Positions 22,791 to 32,280 of a stretch of 64,000 nucleotides of DNA are shown in pieces. Under the pieces are notes generated by a model. That model was given only the letters and a program-made list of their open reading frames with translations. It searched no databases and had not been told where the DNA came from. The DNA lies in assembly GCA_002633025.1 (NCBI GenBank), contig NMRB01000133.1, forward strand, positions 350,135 through 414,134. Reading direction: 5' to 3'. Numbering within the stretch: position 1 is the first letter of the stretch; every line of letters begins with the position of its first letter. The DNA is from Notospermus geniculatus. Its lineage: Eukaryota > Nemertea > Pilidiophora > Heteronemertea > Lineidae. Position numbers and translations under genes: made by a program.

Positions 22791-23007
22791 TATATCAAAA
22801 TCTCATGATATTTCAATCACCCAGACACGTAAGGCTGAGAATTTTAACACAGTCATGTCCTTCGATAAAGCAGGCAAGAACTAAGACTTGTTTCATGTTG
22901 CTCAGTTGACAATATGGCAAGTTGTCTCAAAATATCAAATTTGTGATATCGATATCATCATGACCCCAACATCTCAGATCAANTAAGCTTACAATCTTAA
23001 ATTTCAG

Positions 23008-23222
23008 CTGGTTGAAGCTGCAAGAACAAAACGTCCCAAGAACTTTGCTCCCTTTGAATTCATCAGCTTTGATGCAATGGAGAGGTGTGGCCATTATATG
23101 TTCAGGTCAAAGGAACTGCCAAATATAATCAAGTAAGTGTTAATGTGCATTTGTGACCCAAGCACTGATCAAGAAACTTAATACTGTCAATTTTTTTCAG
23201 GTGTGAACTTAATATGTATTAG
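23008..23222 (+). CDS. Penultimate and terminal coding exons of an unidentified gene
   Basis: I do not recognise the protein. Exon 23008-23132 (125 bp) follows an AG (TTAAATTTCAG) and ends at a strong donor, CAA|GTAAGT. It encodes 41 residues containing RTKRPKNFAPFEF, SFDAMERCGHYMF and RSKELPNI, which look like a conserved globular protein. The same frame upstream meets a stop within seven codons, so the acceptor is needed. A second acceptor with a clean pyrimidine tract (TTTTTTTCAG, ending 23200) lies 68 bp downstream. The phase carries over (AA|G), adding only Cys-Glu-Leu-Asn-Met-Tyr before TAG at 23220. A long 3' UTR would follow, up to AATAAA at 24719. Upstream exons are not visible. If the short last exon is wrong, the frame stops at once in the intron. 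Confidence 0.55.
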
Positions 23223-23914
23223 AACAGAAGGATGAATGGGCTATCAGTTCTGAAATGAAATGCCTTTGTTGTTTCAACCAAATCTTGGAGGAAATATTTT
23301 CTACAGGTGGAATTTTTTAATGGAAAAGTGATAATAGCCATTGGAATGGTTTAAAATGTGTCCTGGTGTGTTTATGAATCATATGTAGGCCTACCTCGAA
23401 TTCTTTCACTATCTATCACTTCATTCTTTTCAGCAAATTTGTGAAGAAATACAGTTGATCAGGACCAAGTCATTTTGCCATCTCGAAAAGGCCAATTATG
23501 GTCTTGTTGATTTCTTGCTAATGCTCTATCCAAGAGATTCATTTTAGAAAGGGTGTAAGTTATCTTCACAGACTTTCACAGACTATCACGGTTGCAGAAA
23601 TTCAAAAATATTTGTGAATCATTTTACCAGAATGGCTGTATCTCATTATGTATTCCAGGGTGATTCACCACGGTATCAGAAAAGCTTTATCATATCATAC
23701 GAAAATGAAATACCAGTGTGTGTGATGTAATTTGACACGTGAGCCTAAACTTGATACCTAGGATTTACTGCAGTCGTCAGAATGATCTTCAGTCGTTGAT
23801 GAGATAAACATTAGGTGGTGCGCATCCTGACTAAGATCATATAATCAAAACATCTTTATTCAGTAACCTCTTTATTTGCCGATATATTAATCACCCGATT
23901 CAGTTTTAGATGTG

Positions 23915-24153
23915 TACAGTACAGGTCACAATTGACATCCCTAAATTCGCGTAAGTTACGCATAAGTCACTCGTAACTTACGCAGCAACTCACGAGCTAT
24001 GTTACGCGTAACTTACGAGGTGAGATACGCCAATTTCGTTAGCTACGCAGTGATTTACAAGGCGAGTTGCGCGAAACCAAAGCCGTGAGTTACGCGTAAC
24101 TTAACAGTTACTTACGCGAAGCCGTAGGGATGTCAATTGTGACCTGTACTGTA
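23915..24153. mobile_element. Family F-ended MITE with a different interior, 239 bp
   Basis: Perfect ends TACAGTACAGGTCACAATTG and CAATTGTGACCTGTACTGTA. The interior is made of many GTAACTTACGC/GCGTAAGTTACG words, unlike the two other F copies. It lies in the presumed 3' UTR of the 23008 gene. Confidence 0.92.
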
Positions 24154-24718
24154 GGCCTACATGTAAGTCAACGTTATTTCTCTTTTCACTGGTGCCAAAG
24201 ATGCAGCCAGAAGCCATTTTGTGTGGCATGTCCATTAATATATTTGAGGCATTATTAGAATGATTTTGCCAGTTATTTTATCAGTAGGCTTATCATTGTG
24301 GAATGGTTAGGGCTTATCAGCATAATATGGAATGAGATGACATTTTGGTGGCTTTTCAGTGCTGCAAGAAAACTGTAGTCGTGAAGAGAGAATGATTTAA
24401 TTCGGTTACTGCTTTCAGTGTGGTTTCATTTCTTTCACATAATGTAGAATGATCCACTGTCTTCACTCAGGGATGCTCCAATATTGTGGTATATTACTTC
24501 CATATATATAATCAATTTTACTTTGCTTTGCTGCAAGGAAAGTTTCATAATTCTGCTATTTTTAATGGCAAAATTTCATGTACATGTATGTACATGTACC
24601 GGTATATGTACCGGTACTGTATGTCAAAAAGTAAGTTAGCTTTTTGTCGTGGGAGTACTGATATTTTTTCTGGAAGTATAATGAATTAATTTTACTGACA
24701 GTATACTAGGGACAAGAA

Positions 24719-24724
24719 AATAAA
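24719..24724 (+). promoter_or_regulatory. Candidate poly(A) signal AATAAA
   Basis: Canonical hexamer about 1.5 kb after the proposed stop at 23222. This assignment depends on the terminal-exon model. Confidence 0.3.
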
Positions 24725-24935
24725 GTTTACACAGTGAAATATTTTTTCACAACATCAATATCATGTTAATATATGTATTTTTATGAACTATTTTTGCGAT
24801 CACTTAGGAACAGTCTATTTGCACGTTTTATGCAATATTCTGGCACCAGTGTGATATCATTAAATCAATTGTAGTCTGATTGAGTAGTACCGATATTGTG
24901 ACAAAAATCTGTGTGATGAGTGTATCAGCATAAAT

Positions 24936-25037
24936 CTGATATTAGTTAGTGTCATAGCTGGGGCATTAATATGATATTAGTTAGTGTCATAACTGGGGCA
25001 TTAATCTGATATTAGTTAGTGTCATAGCTGGGGCATT
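24936..25037. repeat. 35-bp tandem repeat, three copies
   Basis: Units of GATATTAGTTAGTGTCATA plus CTGGGGCATTAAT start at 24936, 24971 and 25006. Confidence 0.95.
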
Positions 25038-25423
25038 TGTCACTCTGTCATGTGTTTTTTTCGCAGAGACTTCTGCAAAGGAGATGTGTCAAAATCATCA
25101 AAGCAGCTGCTTTTTTGCATGTACACTTACATTTTCCTATTAGCCTGAGCAATTCGTTCTGGATTTGGTTTTGCTTCAGAATGAAATGTTTGTGCTAACA
25201 TTTTGAGTAGAAATGAATCTTGCATGAATGTGTTGTAGTTAGCACGATATACATGTATGGTACCCATTACAAAAAAAGTTTTGGTGTGATTGTCCAACAT
25301 TGTTAAATTTTGACTTGTGTGGCCCCACATATATGATGAAAGGCATGTATTTATATCTATTATGTATGTATTTTGCAGTATATTTCAATCACTCGTGCTC
25401 CCTGTGCTTCCTGGTTAGAATCC
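25038..25423. other. No gene seen
   Basis: A-T-rich unique sequence. Confidence 0.45.
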
Positions 25424-26338
25424 TGCCAAACCCATGGGGGGGTCACACCCCATAAAGTGTGTTGCACATCAGCGTACCAAAAATTGCAGGTAAGGCCACT
25501 GAAACTAGATGATAAGGTTCTCGTCACCGCCCGCATGCGATTTTGGCCCCGCATCAAAAAAGTTCGTCGTTCATCTTTTATAAAAAATCCGCGCCAAAAA
25601 TCCGCATCTCCTTGCCGACGACCTTTACATCGACTCTCCAGCGCCGCCCGCGGCGTCTGGGTGAGTGAAAAGCCGTCTGCCGTGATCGAGCTTGCTCGGG
25701 GAATCCCGCCTACCTCACTTCCAGGTGTTGTTTGCCAGATCCTCGGCATGCATTCAGTGTACCTGATATGGTACTGTGGTATCCGGGTTGTTGATGTCGA
25801 TTTTCTGACGATGTGTCAGAGGGGCGGAAGCCTCGTTCTGAACACTATTGTCTGATTCTCACGGCACGTGGTGGGTGGATGAAAGATGGAAGTTGACGAA
25901 ATTCCCTCACTGATTTTTGGAAATTGGTTGACGAGAACCTTATCATCTAGTTTCAGTGGCCTAAAGGGGTGTTTTTTGAGCCGCATCGGCGGGTCCTGCG
26001 CGGGGCCGAATAAGCCCCCCTATTTCATCCATAACCCTGCAGAAAGCCTACAGGAATACATAAAAAGACACTTTCCCCGCCTTAAGCCCTCCCCTGCCTA
26101 ATGTGGTCCATGTGTCTTGCAAAAAGCCCTTTGAAACGTCTTTCAAATTACCGGTACCCAGCCATTAGGGGTGGGGATTGCAGAGTACCCAGCTTTAGGG
26201 GGTGGGGATTGAAAAGTACCCAGCCAAAAGGGGTGGGAATTCAAAATTGCTGTTACCAGCTGAAAGGGGCTTATGAAAAAAGTGGAGTACACTGATGTGC
26301 AACACACTTTATGGGGAGTGACCCCCGGGTGCCAAACA
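25424..26338. mobile_element. Nested inverted-repeat elements, about 915 bp
   Basis: Outer arms: 25424-25475 (GGGTCACACCCCATAAAGTG, TGTTGCACATCAG) are inverted at 26290-26338. An inner pair, 25493-25530 (CCACTGAAACTAGATGATAA) and 25927-25967, is also inverse. There is no transposase. The left arm ends in a donor-like CAG|GTAAGG at 25493. Confidence 0.75.
26153..26247. repeat. 31-bp tandem repeat, three copies
   Basis: GTACCCAGCC then AGGGGTGGGGATT recurs three times with changes, inside the nested inverted-repeat element. Confidence 0.85.
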
Positions 26339-26464
26339 CCATTGGAGGACAATGTGGACAGGTTGTCTTTTGAACAGCATCAGAGGTTTTCCATGCCATT
26401 ATTTGCCAGACATGGATAGATATCATCCCCTAGGCCTATTTACACAATTTTGCTGGTAATATAT

Positions 26465-26583
26465 TGGCCCGTATTCTAGAAGCCTCCTTACTCTAAGGTC
26501 CACTTTAAGCTTTTGTATTCTGCTCTGCAAACAATAGTTAAAGGTAAACCTTAGAGTTAAGGAAGCTTCTAGAATACGGCCCA
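26465..26583 (+). mobile_element. Family H MITE, 119 bp
   Basis: Ends TGGCCCGTATTCTAGAAGCC and GGAAGCTTCTAGAATACGGC(CCA). Arms extend through CTCTAAGGT/ACCTTAGAGT. Fragment copy at 16494-16573; a related left end starts at 41521. Confidence 0.92.
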
Positions 26584-26669
26584 TTGTATTGTTCTTTTGC
26601 TGTTTATGCACAGCTGATCTCTGTAAAGGTGCCTCAACATGAGAGAGCTTTCGCACACGTTGGCTCTCT

Positions 26670-26671
<2 letters not shown>

Positions 26672-26702
<31 letters not shown>

Positions 26703-26960
26703 TGAGTTCTTATATTGCGCATTTCCAGTTGAACTGCTTAATGCACTTTACATTATTACCCCAGCTATAGGTCTCTTCATTCCAATTTCTCCACTCCCCG
26801 GGGAGTATTACAGTCCCGGCAGCCGATTTCAGCACTCTTGAACTAACATTCACATAGACCATCACTACCAGCCAGGTACCCCTTTTACACCTGGGTGAGG
26901 TGAAGCAAGTGAGCAACTCTGCGGGTGAGCAACTTAGCCATAGAAAGCTATGGGCAATCA
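26672..26960 (-). mobile_element. Retroposon 3' tail (LINE/SINE type)
   Basis: About ten TAA units (26672-26701) lead into TTCTTATATTGCGCATTTCC and TTAATGCACTTTACATT. This arrangement resembles the tail of the LINE at 2830 and the 3' ends of L2/CR1-type retroposons. Orientation is minus strand. No coding part is kept. Confidence 0.6.
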
Positions 26961-27214
26961 ATCGCAAGGAAACCAACAGTGATGAATCGCCCATTGAGAG
27001 CCAACTCATGGGAGAGGAGAGCCAACTCGTGGAGAGGCACCTAAGGTAAGGTGCAATTGTCCCAGGAGTTTGTTCCTTTGCAAAACAATTGTTGCTCGAC
27101 GATTCCAGTTGCTTTGGGAAGGGCCCAGTCGATTTCGCAAAAAAAGACTCTGTGTCATGTTTGACAGACCAAAGCAAAAGTACTCATTGGTCAGAATACA
27201 TCGCCGAAACAAAT

Positions 27215-27357
27215 GTGACCCGATCTGGCAAAACCAGATGCATGTCGCTCTTACCTTGGCAGAAAGAATCTATTTCTTCCTTTCTGTCCTGGTGTCATCT
27301 CGATTCGTTGAGGCTCACCTTCTGAGCAACATGTGACTCTTCGCCAGAGCCGGTCAC
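27215..27357 (+). mobile_element. Family J MITE, 143 bp
   Basis: Ends GTGACCCGATCTGGCAAAAC and CGCCAGAGCCGGTCAC, with inner AAGGTGAGCCT/AGGCTCACCTT-type words. A longer relative is at 38239-38436. It lies just downstream of the peptide gene's poly(A) signal. Confidence 0.82.
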
Positions 27358-27399
27358 AAATGTCAGTGAATAAAAAAATAAATGATGGAATCTTTTACT

Positions 27400-27405
27400 T
27401 TTATT
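27400..27405 (-). promoter_or_regulatory. Candidate poly(A) signal of the peptide gene
   Basis: The minus strand reads AATAAA about 110 nt past the TGA at 27517, giving a short plausible 3' UTR that ends before the family J element. Confidence 0.5.
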
Positions 27406-27516
27406 ATATACACCTACAGATTATCGTGTTGTCTGTGGTTTTGATTAGGACAGCGACTGAGCCAAGTTCCATCAGTATCTCAGCTGGCCTACTAGTGAAA
27501 CCGGGAGAAATGTCTG

Positions 27517-30500
27517 TCAGCCCGTGCGTACACATACGTTCCTACGTCCACATCGCTTACATAGCCCACGACAGTCAGCGTTGGTCTTGCATGGTGTGCT
27601 GAAAGAAAAGACTGTATTGGATGTCACGTCGTTCACCAATTCTAATTGCTTCAAAAACGCTGGGCGGAGCCCGAGGGATGATACAGGGTCGAAGGCCATG
27701 GTACAAGGGACTGATACAGCTCAGCTCATATGATAACATCTAAGTATCATATATGGTATAGTGTAAAAGTGGCACTTATTTTGCTCTACAAGCTCCACCA
27801 ATACAAATCCTGGCTGGGGTGATACAGCCACCAAAATCAGGACTGATACAGGCTTTCAGTTGTTCGACCCGTATCAGTCCAGCAAAATCAGGACCGATAC
27901 AGATTTCGACTGTTGGATTCGTCACGACACAACGTCATGATGTGGAATAACGTCATGACGCCGTACGTCATGGGACGATTTTCACACTCGTGCCTTGTAC
28001 ATGTTGTATATACCGGTACAGTATGATACTAGCACGCACCCGTGGCGACCGGCGATTGTGATTCAACCGAGGATGGAATGCCCGGCCCTGGTGGAATAGG
28101 TGCACCCAACGGAGTGCAGTAGGGAGAATTTAGAAAGCAATCGAACAACACTGCTAAAAAAAGTAAAATTGCGACCACAACAAAGTTCTCTTCGCAAAAT
28201 CAACCACCCGTTGCATCAGGATATGGTATCCTCTATTACCATGCCAAATTTCGAGACAATAGTTGTAGAGGGAGGGTTTTACCTCTACTGGATAAGGGGG
28301 GTCCGGACGAATTAAGAGACTTACAGTTATTAAAAATCCTTTATTTCCTCACCACATTCACCACATCGGATTGTCTTCCGCTTAACTCTCTCTCACTGCG
28401 CATGCGCAAGGCGCACATTTACAACATGCGTCCCACGGGGTATCCCCTTTGGGACAAACGGGGTCCCGGCGGAATATCGGACCGCCACAAAACAAAGCCT
28501 CTAAGTGTGACTAAGTGTGATTGAGCCGACTTCCAGCATTATTATATACATGTAGATGTTAAAATATCAAATTTATTTGATATACATGTATCATATGAAA
28601 GTGATACTGACCCTGGAGATGAAAATTGATGATCCCAGGAAGTTGCCCGGATGCGTGATCATGGGGATGGAACTTAATAGAACTGTTTACTGGCCTGTTT
28701 ACTGGCCTAGGAGCCAAGTTATCAGCGCTTAACAGAAAGGGATGGGCAAAATATCAACATTTGATATATCAAACAATATCACCATGACTCAAATGTCTGA
28801 GACAGGGTGTCTACAAACCGAAGACCTAAGACCCGAAGACCTAAGAGCCCCCTACAAAACGAAGACCTAAGACCCCCCTTCTGCAAAACGAAGACCCCCA
28901 TCTAATTTCTACCTGGACATTAGTAATCAAATAAAATCACCTTATTCACTTCTCTCTCTTTTATTGAGTTTGAGATGCATGTTACCATGGTAATCATGGC
29001 GACCTGAGGGATGTAATAGGTATGAATTGAAACAAAAACTACTTTCTATCCTTTAAAACAGTGTTGTTTTATTTAAGCATCCCAGCCTACAATTTTATCA
29101 CTCTTTTGGCAGTTTTTGAAAGTTTTTTTGAAAATAAAAAATAAAAAAATTTTTGAGGAGGGGGGTGATTTCCATGGCGGGAGGGGATGCTAACCAATTA
29201 TTTTTTTTTACATGGCCTTACATAGAAATTGTAGAGGGGTCTTCGTTTTGTAGATATGGGGGGTCTTCGTTTTGTAGCTACAAAACGAAGACCCCCCCCT
29301 TCTGCAAAACGAAGATCCCCATCTAATTTCTACCTGGACATCAGTACTCAAATAAAATCACCTTATTCACTTCTCTCTCTGCAATATGCACCTTTACACA
29401 CAGTTTCTGAAAGTGGTCGACCCATCGCCTTACTAACTGCATCGATCATTTTCGGATCTGTACTTAGTGGATAAAATAGTGTCATTTGTGTTGCCCAGTG
29501 ACAAAACGAAGACCCCCCATATCTACAAAATGAAGACCCCTCTACAATTTCTATGTAAAGTCTGGCAACATCTATCTTCGACCTAAGGCTCCAGTTCCAT
29601 AGAGCTCACGTTGACACTTTTCACGCGCCACGCTTCACGTTTTCCTTTCGTTCCTCGATTCAGCGCACAACGAGACACACATTACCTGTCCTGTGACATG
29701 CTTTCTCCGAGGAACGAAAGGAAAACGTGAAGCGTGGCGCGTGAAAAGTGTCAACGTGAACTCTATGGAAATGGAGCCTAAAGCAAGGTTCATTGGCACA
29801 CGAATCCGATCCGTTTCCAGTCCGTTTGCCCCTAGTTTTCCGGATACGACAACGCTAAAGTCCATTTGATAGATTTTTNNNNNNNNNNNNNNNNNNNNNN
29901 NNNNNNNNNNNNNNNNNNNNNNNNNNNNNNNNNNNNNNNNNNNNNNNNNNNNNNNNNNNNNNNNNNNNNNNNNNNNNNNNNNNNNNNNNNNNNNNNNNNN
30001 NNNNNNNNNNNNNNNNNNNNNNNNNNNNNNNNNNNNNNNNNNNNNNNNNNNNNNNNNNNNNNNNNNNNNNNNNNNNNNNNNNNNNNNNNNNNNNNNNNNN
30101 NNNNNNNNNNNNNNNNNNNNNNNNNNNNNNNNNNNNNNNNNNNNNNNNNNNNNNNNNNNNNNNNNNNNNNNNNNNNNNNNNNNNNNNNNNNNNNNNNNNN
30201 NNNNNNNNNNNNNNNNNNNNNNNNNNNNNNNNNNNNNNNNNNNNNNNNNNNNNNNNNNNNNNNNNNNNNNNNNNNNNNNNNNNNNNNNNNNNNNNNNNNN
30301 NNNNNNNNNNNNNNNNNNNNNNNNNNNNNNNNNNNNNNNNNNNNNNNNNNNNNNNNNNNNNNNNNNTACTAATGTCCAGGTAGAAATTAGTTGGGGGTCT
30401 TCGTTTTGCAGAAGGGGGTCTTAGGTCTTCGTTTTGTAGGGGGGTCTTAGGTCTTCGGGTCTTAGGTCTTCGGTTTGTAGACACCTGTCTTCGTTTTGTA

Positions 30501-30952
30501 GGGGGGTCTTAGGTGTTCGGGTCTTAGGTCTTCGGTCTTCGGTTTGTAGACACCCATCTGAGACATGTAACAATGAGCTCATCGTGTAGCCAGGATCAAG
30601 TTACGTGTGGTGACTTATTTTCAGGGCTGTAGCTGCTGCAGTAGCCGAGTTACAGGGCAGACAGACACACAGATGGAAAGACACACAGACAAATGGACAG
30701 ACAGACACCACAACAAACTGTGGTTTCCGATCTTGATGATCGGAAACCATAATTATCGCGAGTTTAAGTTGGGTGCCGCGGGGGAAAGGTTAATAAGCAA
30801 CAGTAAACTTACCCTGAGTTCCTTTTCTTGCGTCCCGGCCTTGGAAGACAAACAGCCCTTTTGTACCTCTCCATCATAGTATGGTCATCGGCAGCTTCGG
30901 TGGCAAATGTGACAGCAAGCAGAACAAGAAAGATGAACAGTATTGACTTCAT
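27517..30952 (-). CDS. Secreted cationic six-cysteine peptide precursor (two exons)
   Basis: Coding exon 1 is 30952-30813: ATG to donor GG|GTAAGT. Exon 2 is 27598-27517: acceptor TCTTTTCTTTCAG|C to TGA. The split codon (GG + C, Gly47) fits exactly. The product is 73 residues. Residues 1-20 (MKSILFIF...) form a classic signal peptide. An acidic 12-residue pro-segment ends in Tyr-Lys-Arg (30-32). The mature part would be residues 33-73, with Cys at 35, 50, 56, 60, 63 and 69 and a net charge of about +11 (8 Arg, 4 Lys, 1 Asp). A Gly-Arg-Lys-Lys-Arg stretch (40-44) is a second possible processing site. The layout suggests an antimicrobial or disulfide-rich signalling peptide. The spacing C-x14-C-x5-C-x3-C-x2-C-x5-C matches no family I can name. 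The upstream in-frame Met would add 17 residues ahead of the signal peptide and is less likely. The intron holds a 1.75-kb element with the assembly gap. Confidence 0.75.
27599..28804 (-). other. 3' part of the peptide-gene intron
   Basis: Contains degenerate GATACAG/CAGGACYGATACAG repeats (about 27820-27905) and three ACGTCATGA-like words (27943-27975). No separate gene is supported. No SINE-A copy is present. Confidence 0.5.
29258..29297. repeat. Perfect 40-bp palindrome
   Basis: The 20-bp arm 29258-29277 (GGGGGGTCTTCGTTTTGTAG) meets its exact inverse at 29278-29297 with no spacer. It marks a head-to-head junction inside the large element. The flanks are again inverted between 29217-29257 and 29504-29560. 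Confidence 0.95.
29586..29779. mobile_element. MITE with 72-bp near-perfect arms, 194 bp
   Basis: Left AGGCTCCAGTTCCATAGAGC and right its inverse. The arms carry TTCACGCGCCACGCTTCACG and TTTTCCTTTCGTTCCTCG and differ at about three positions. Nested inside the 28805-30556 element. Confidence 0.92.
29879..30366. other. Assembly gap (488 N)
   Basis: A run of unknown bases inside the inverted-repeat element and inside the peptide-gene intron. It does not touch either coding exon. The true length may differ. Confidence 0.99.
30721..30749. repeat. Perfect hairpin near the exon 1 donor
   Basis: 12-bp arms TGGTTTCCGATC and GATCGGAAACCA with a 5-base TTGAT loop. It lies about 60 nt into the intron from the exon 1 donor (30812), next to an imperfect CAGACA tract (30655-30715). 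Confidence 0.9.
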
Positions 30953-31012
30953 ATCAAAGTGTGAAGTGGAACCTGGTGCCGACAGAATTGAAAACCACTC
31001 CACCCATCCCAG

Positions 31013-31020
31013 TGACGTCA
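31013..31020 (-). promoter_or_regulatory. CRE-like TGACGTCA upstream of the peptide gene
   Basis: A full palindromic CRE/ATF consensus about 60 bp upstream of the ATG at 30952. Position and gene context suggest a promoter element. No TATA box is evident. Function is inference. Confidence 0.4.
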
Positions 31021-31339
31021 GGTCCTCTCTGGCTCTTGGCTCTGAGAGTCAAATATTGACTTGGATTGTCGCCCAAGTCTCTTAAGAGCATCTTCACCTC
31101 TTCTTGCCTCTGTGGAAGAGGCTTAAAGAGGTTGAATTTCAGCAGTATCTTCAGTGCAATCGACATGTAGTAATTGCCCATTAAGAGGTGAAATTCCTAT
31201 ACCCCCTTGTCAACATAATATGAAGTTTGGAGTGTCTAAAGTTGCCGTTCTATGGAATCAGTTGAGAACCAGCTGTCAAATGTGGCATAATTTGTTCTCT
31301 AGACTGTACTGGGGGAAGAAATGTTGAGCAGGAGTTAAA
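31021..31339. other. Presumed upstream region of the peptide gene
   Basis: No repeat family or exon recognised. Confidence 0.4.
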
Positions 31340-31590
31340 TAAAGCCTGGCTTACATCGGCCTTGCGACTGGAAGCAACTACCGCCAATTTTGTTTCCGGC
31401 AGCGGTTGGCGACTACCTGGAACCAGCAGCAACTGATCAGATGCTCAAACAGTACGCACACCGGCAACGCATTGCCGACCGTTGCCGCTAGTTCCAGCCA
31501 GTTGCTCATGTTCTACTCATTGCCAATGGTTGCTTCTAGTTGTCTTCAGTCGCTTCCGATGTACGCGCGCTGGCAATCATTGGATGTCGC
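31340..31590 (+). mobile_element. Diverged relative of family C
   Basis: Starts AAAGCCTGGCTTACATCGGC then CTTGCGACTGGAAGCAACT, as in family C. The remainder is a different series of TTGCC/GGCAA and AGTTGC words, ending near CGATGTACGCGCGCTGG. Confidence 0.7.
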
Positions 31591-31635
31591 GTTTGAGGAA
31601 ATTGTTAATGACCTTGGGGAACCCGCACATTTCAA

Positions 31636-31760
31636 TAGCTGAAATGTACTACTTAACAGATAAACTGTAGCAGATCAACGCACAGGCAATCTGACAGCCC
31701 TTGTTGATCATTCAGCGACTTCCAACGGGTTCTCCTAGACCGCCACACAAATATTTTGCA
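31636..31760. repeat. Unclassified repeat U1, copy 2
   Basis: Matches 4421-4548 over about 125 bp. Here it is not next to a SINE. Confidence 0.85.
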
Positions 31761-32204
31761 TCACTAAGTGTGATTGCCATTTCAACTCCTTATAAAGTCA
31801 GAATTCGCTCCAGAAAATCCAGAAACCTTTCACTAACAAATACGACTTTTAAGTGTTAAAAAATCACAGCCATTATATTTATAGAAGATTTGCAATTAAA
31901 TTTTTTTTCTCGGATGCCGTAAGCTACTGTTCGTATGAATAAACGATACGAACTGAAAAGGTCCCTTAAATTATGGAAGATTTGATGTCGCTGTGCTCTG
32001 TTGAATCGTAAGGAATCATAACCCCAGGGCTGGAAGAGATGATGATTAAAGTACAAAGCACTTTAATTTCCTATAGCGCGTCTTATATGTGACAGCAAAA
32101 TCTGATGTTTTTAGACCGCGCTTTCGAAAGTTTGCTTAGCGTTAAATGTACGGTGCGTGTGGTGCGTACTGGACCATGAATATAATAATGTATTATTACT
32201 GTGA
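31761..32204. other. No gene seen
   Basis: Unique A-T-rich sequence. Confidence 0.45.
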
Positions 32205-32280
32205 GGAGCCCTGATAGCTGAGTAGTTATCACCTCCAGTAAGTGAATGGTAGGTCCCAGGTGCGAATCCAGCCTTTAGAT
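32205..32280 (+). mobile_element. SINE-A head only
   Basis: CCCTGATAGCTGAGTAGTTA (box A region) and GGTGCGAATCCAGCC (box B region), then unrelated sequence. It is the first SINE-A piece after the 10-kb SINE-free interval. Confidence 0.8.

Larger units (their letters stand above)
28805..30556. mobile_element. 1.75-kb long-inverted-repeat element with 9-bp target duplication
   Basis: Starts GGGTGTCTACAAACCGAAGA and ends in its inverse, GGTTTGTAGACACCC plus A. TCTGAGACA flanks both sides (28796-28804 and 30557-30565). The arms (28805-28924 and 30367-30556) repeat CAAAACGAAGACC and GAAGACCTAAGACCC; the right arm carries an extra end duplication. Long arms with 9-bp duplications are typical of Mutator-like elements (inference). 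It contains a nested MITE and the N gap. Confidence 0.85.
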
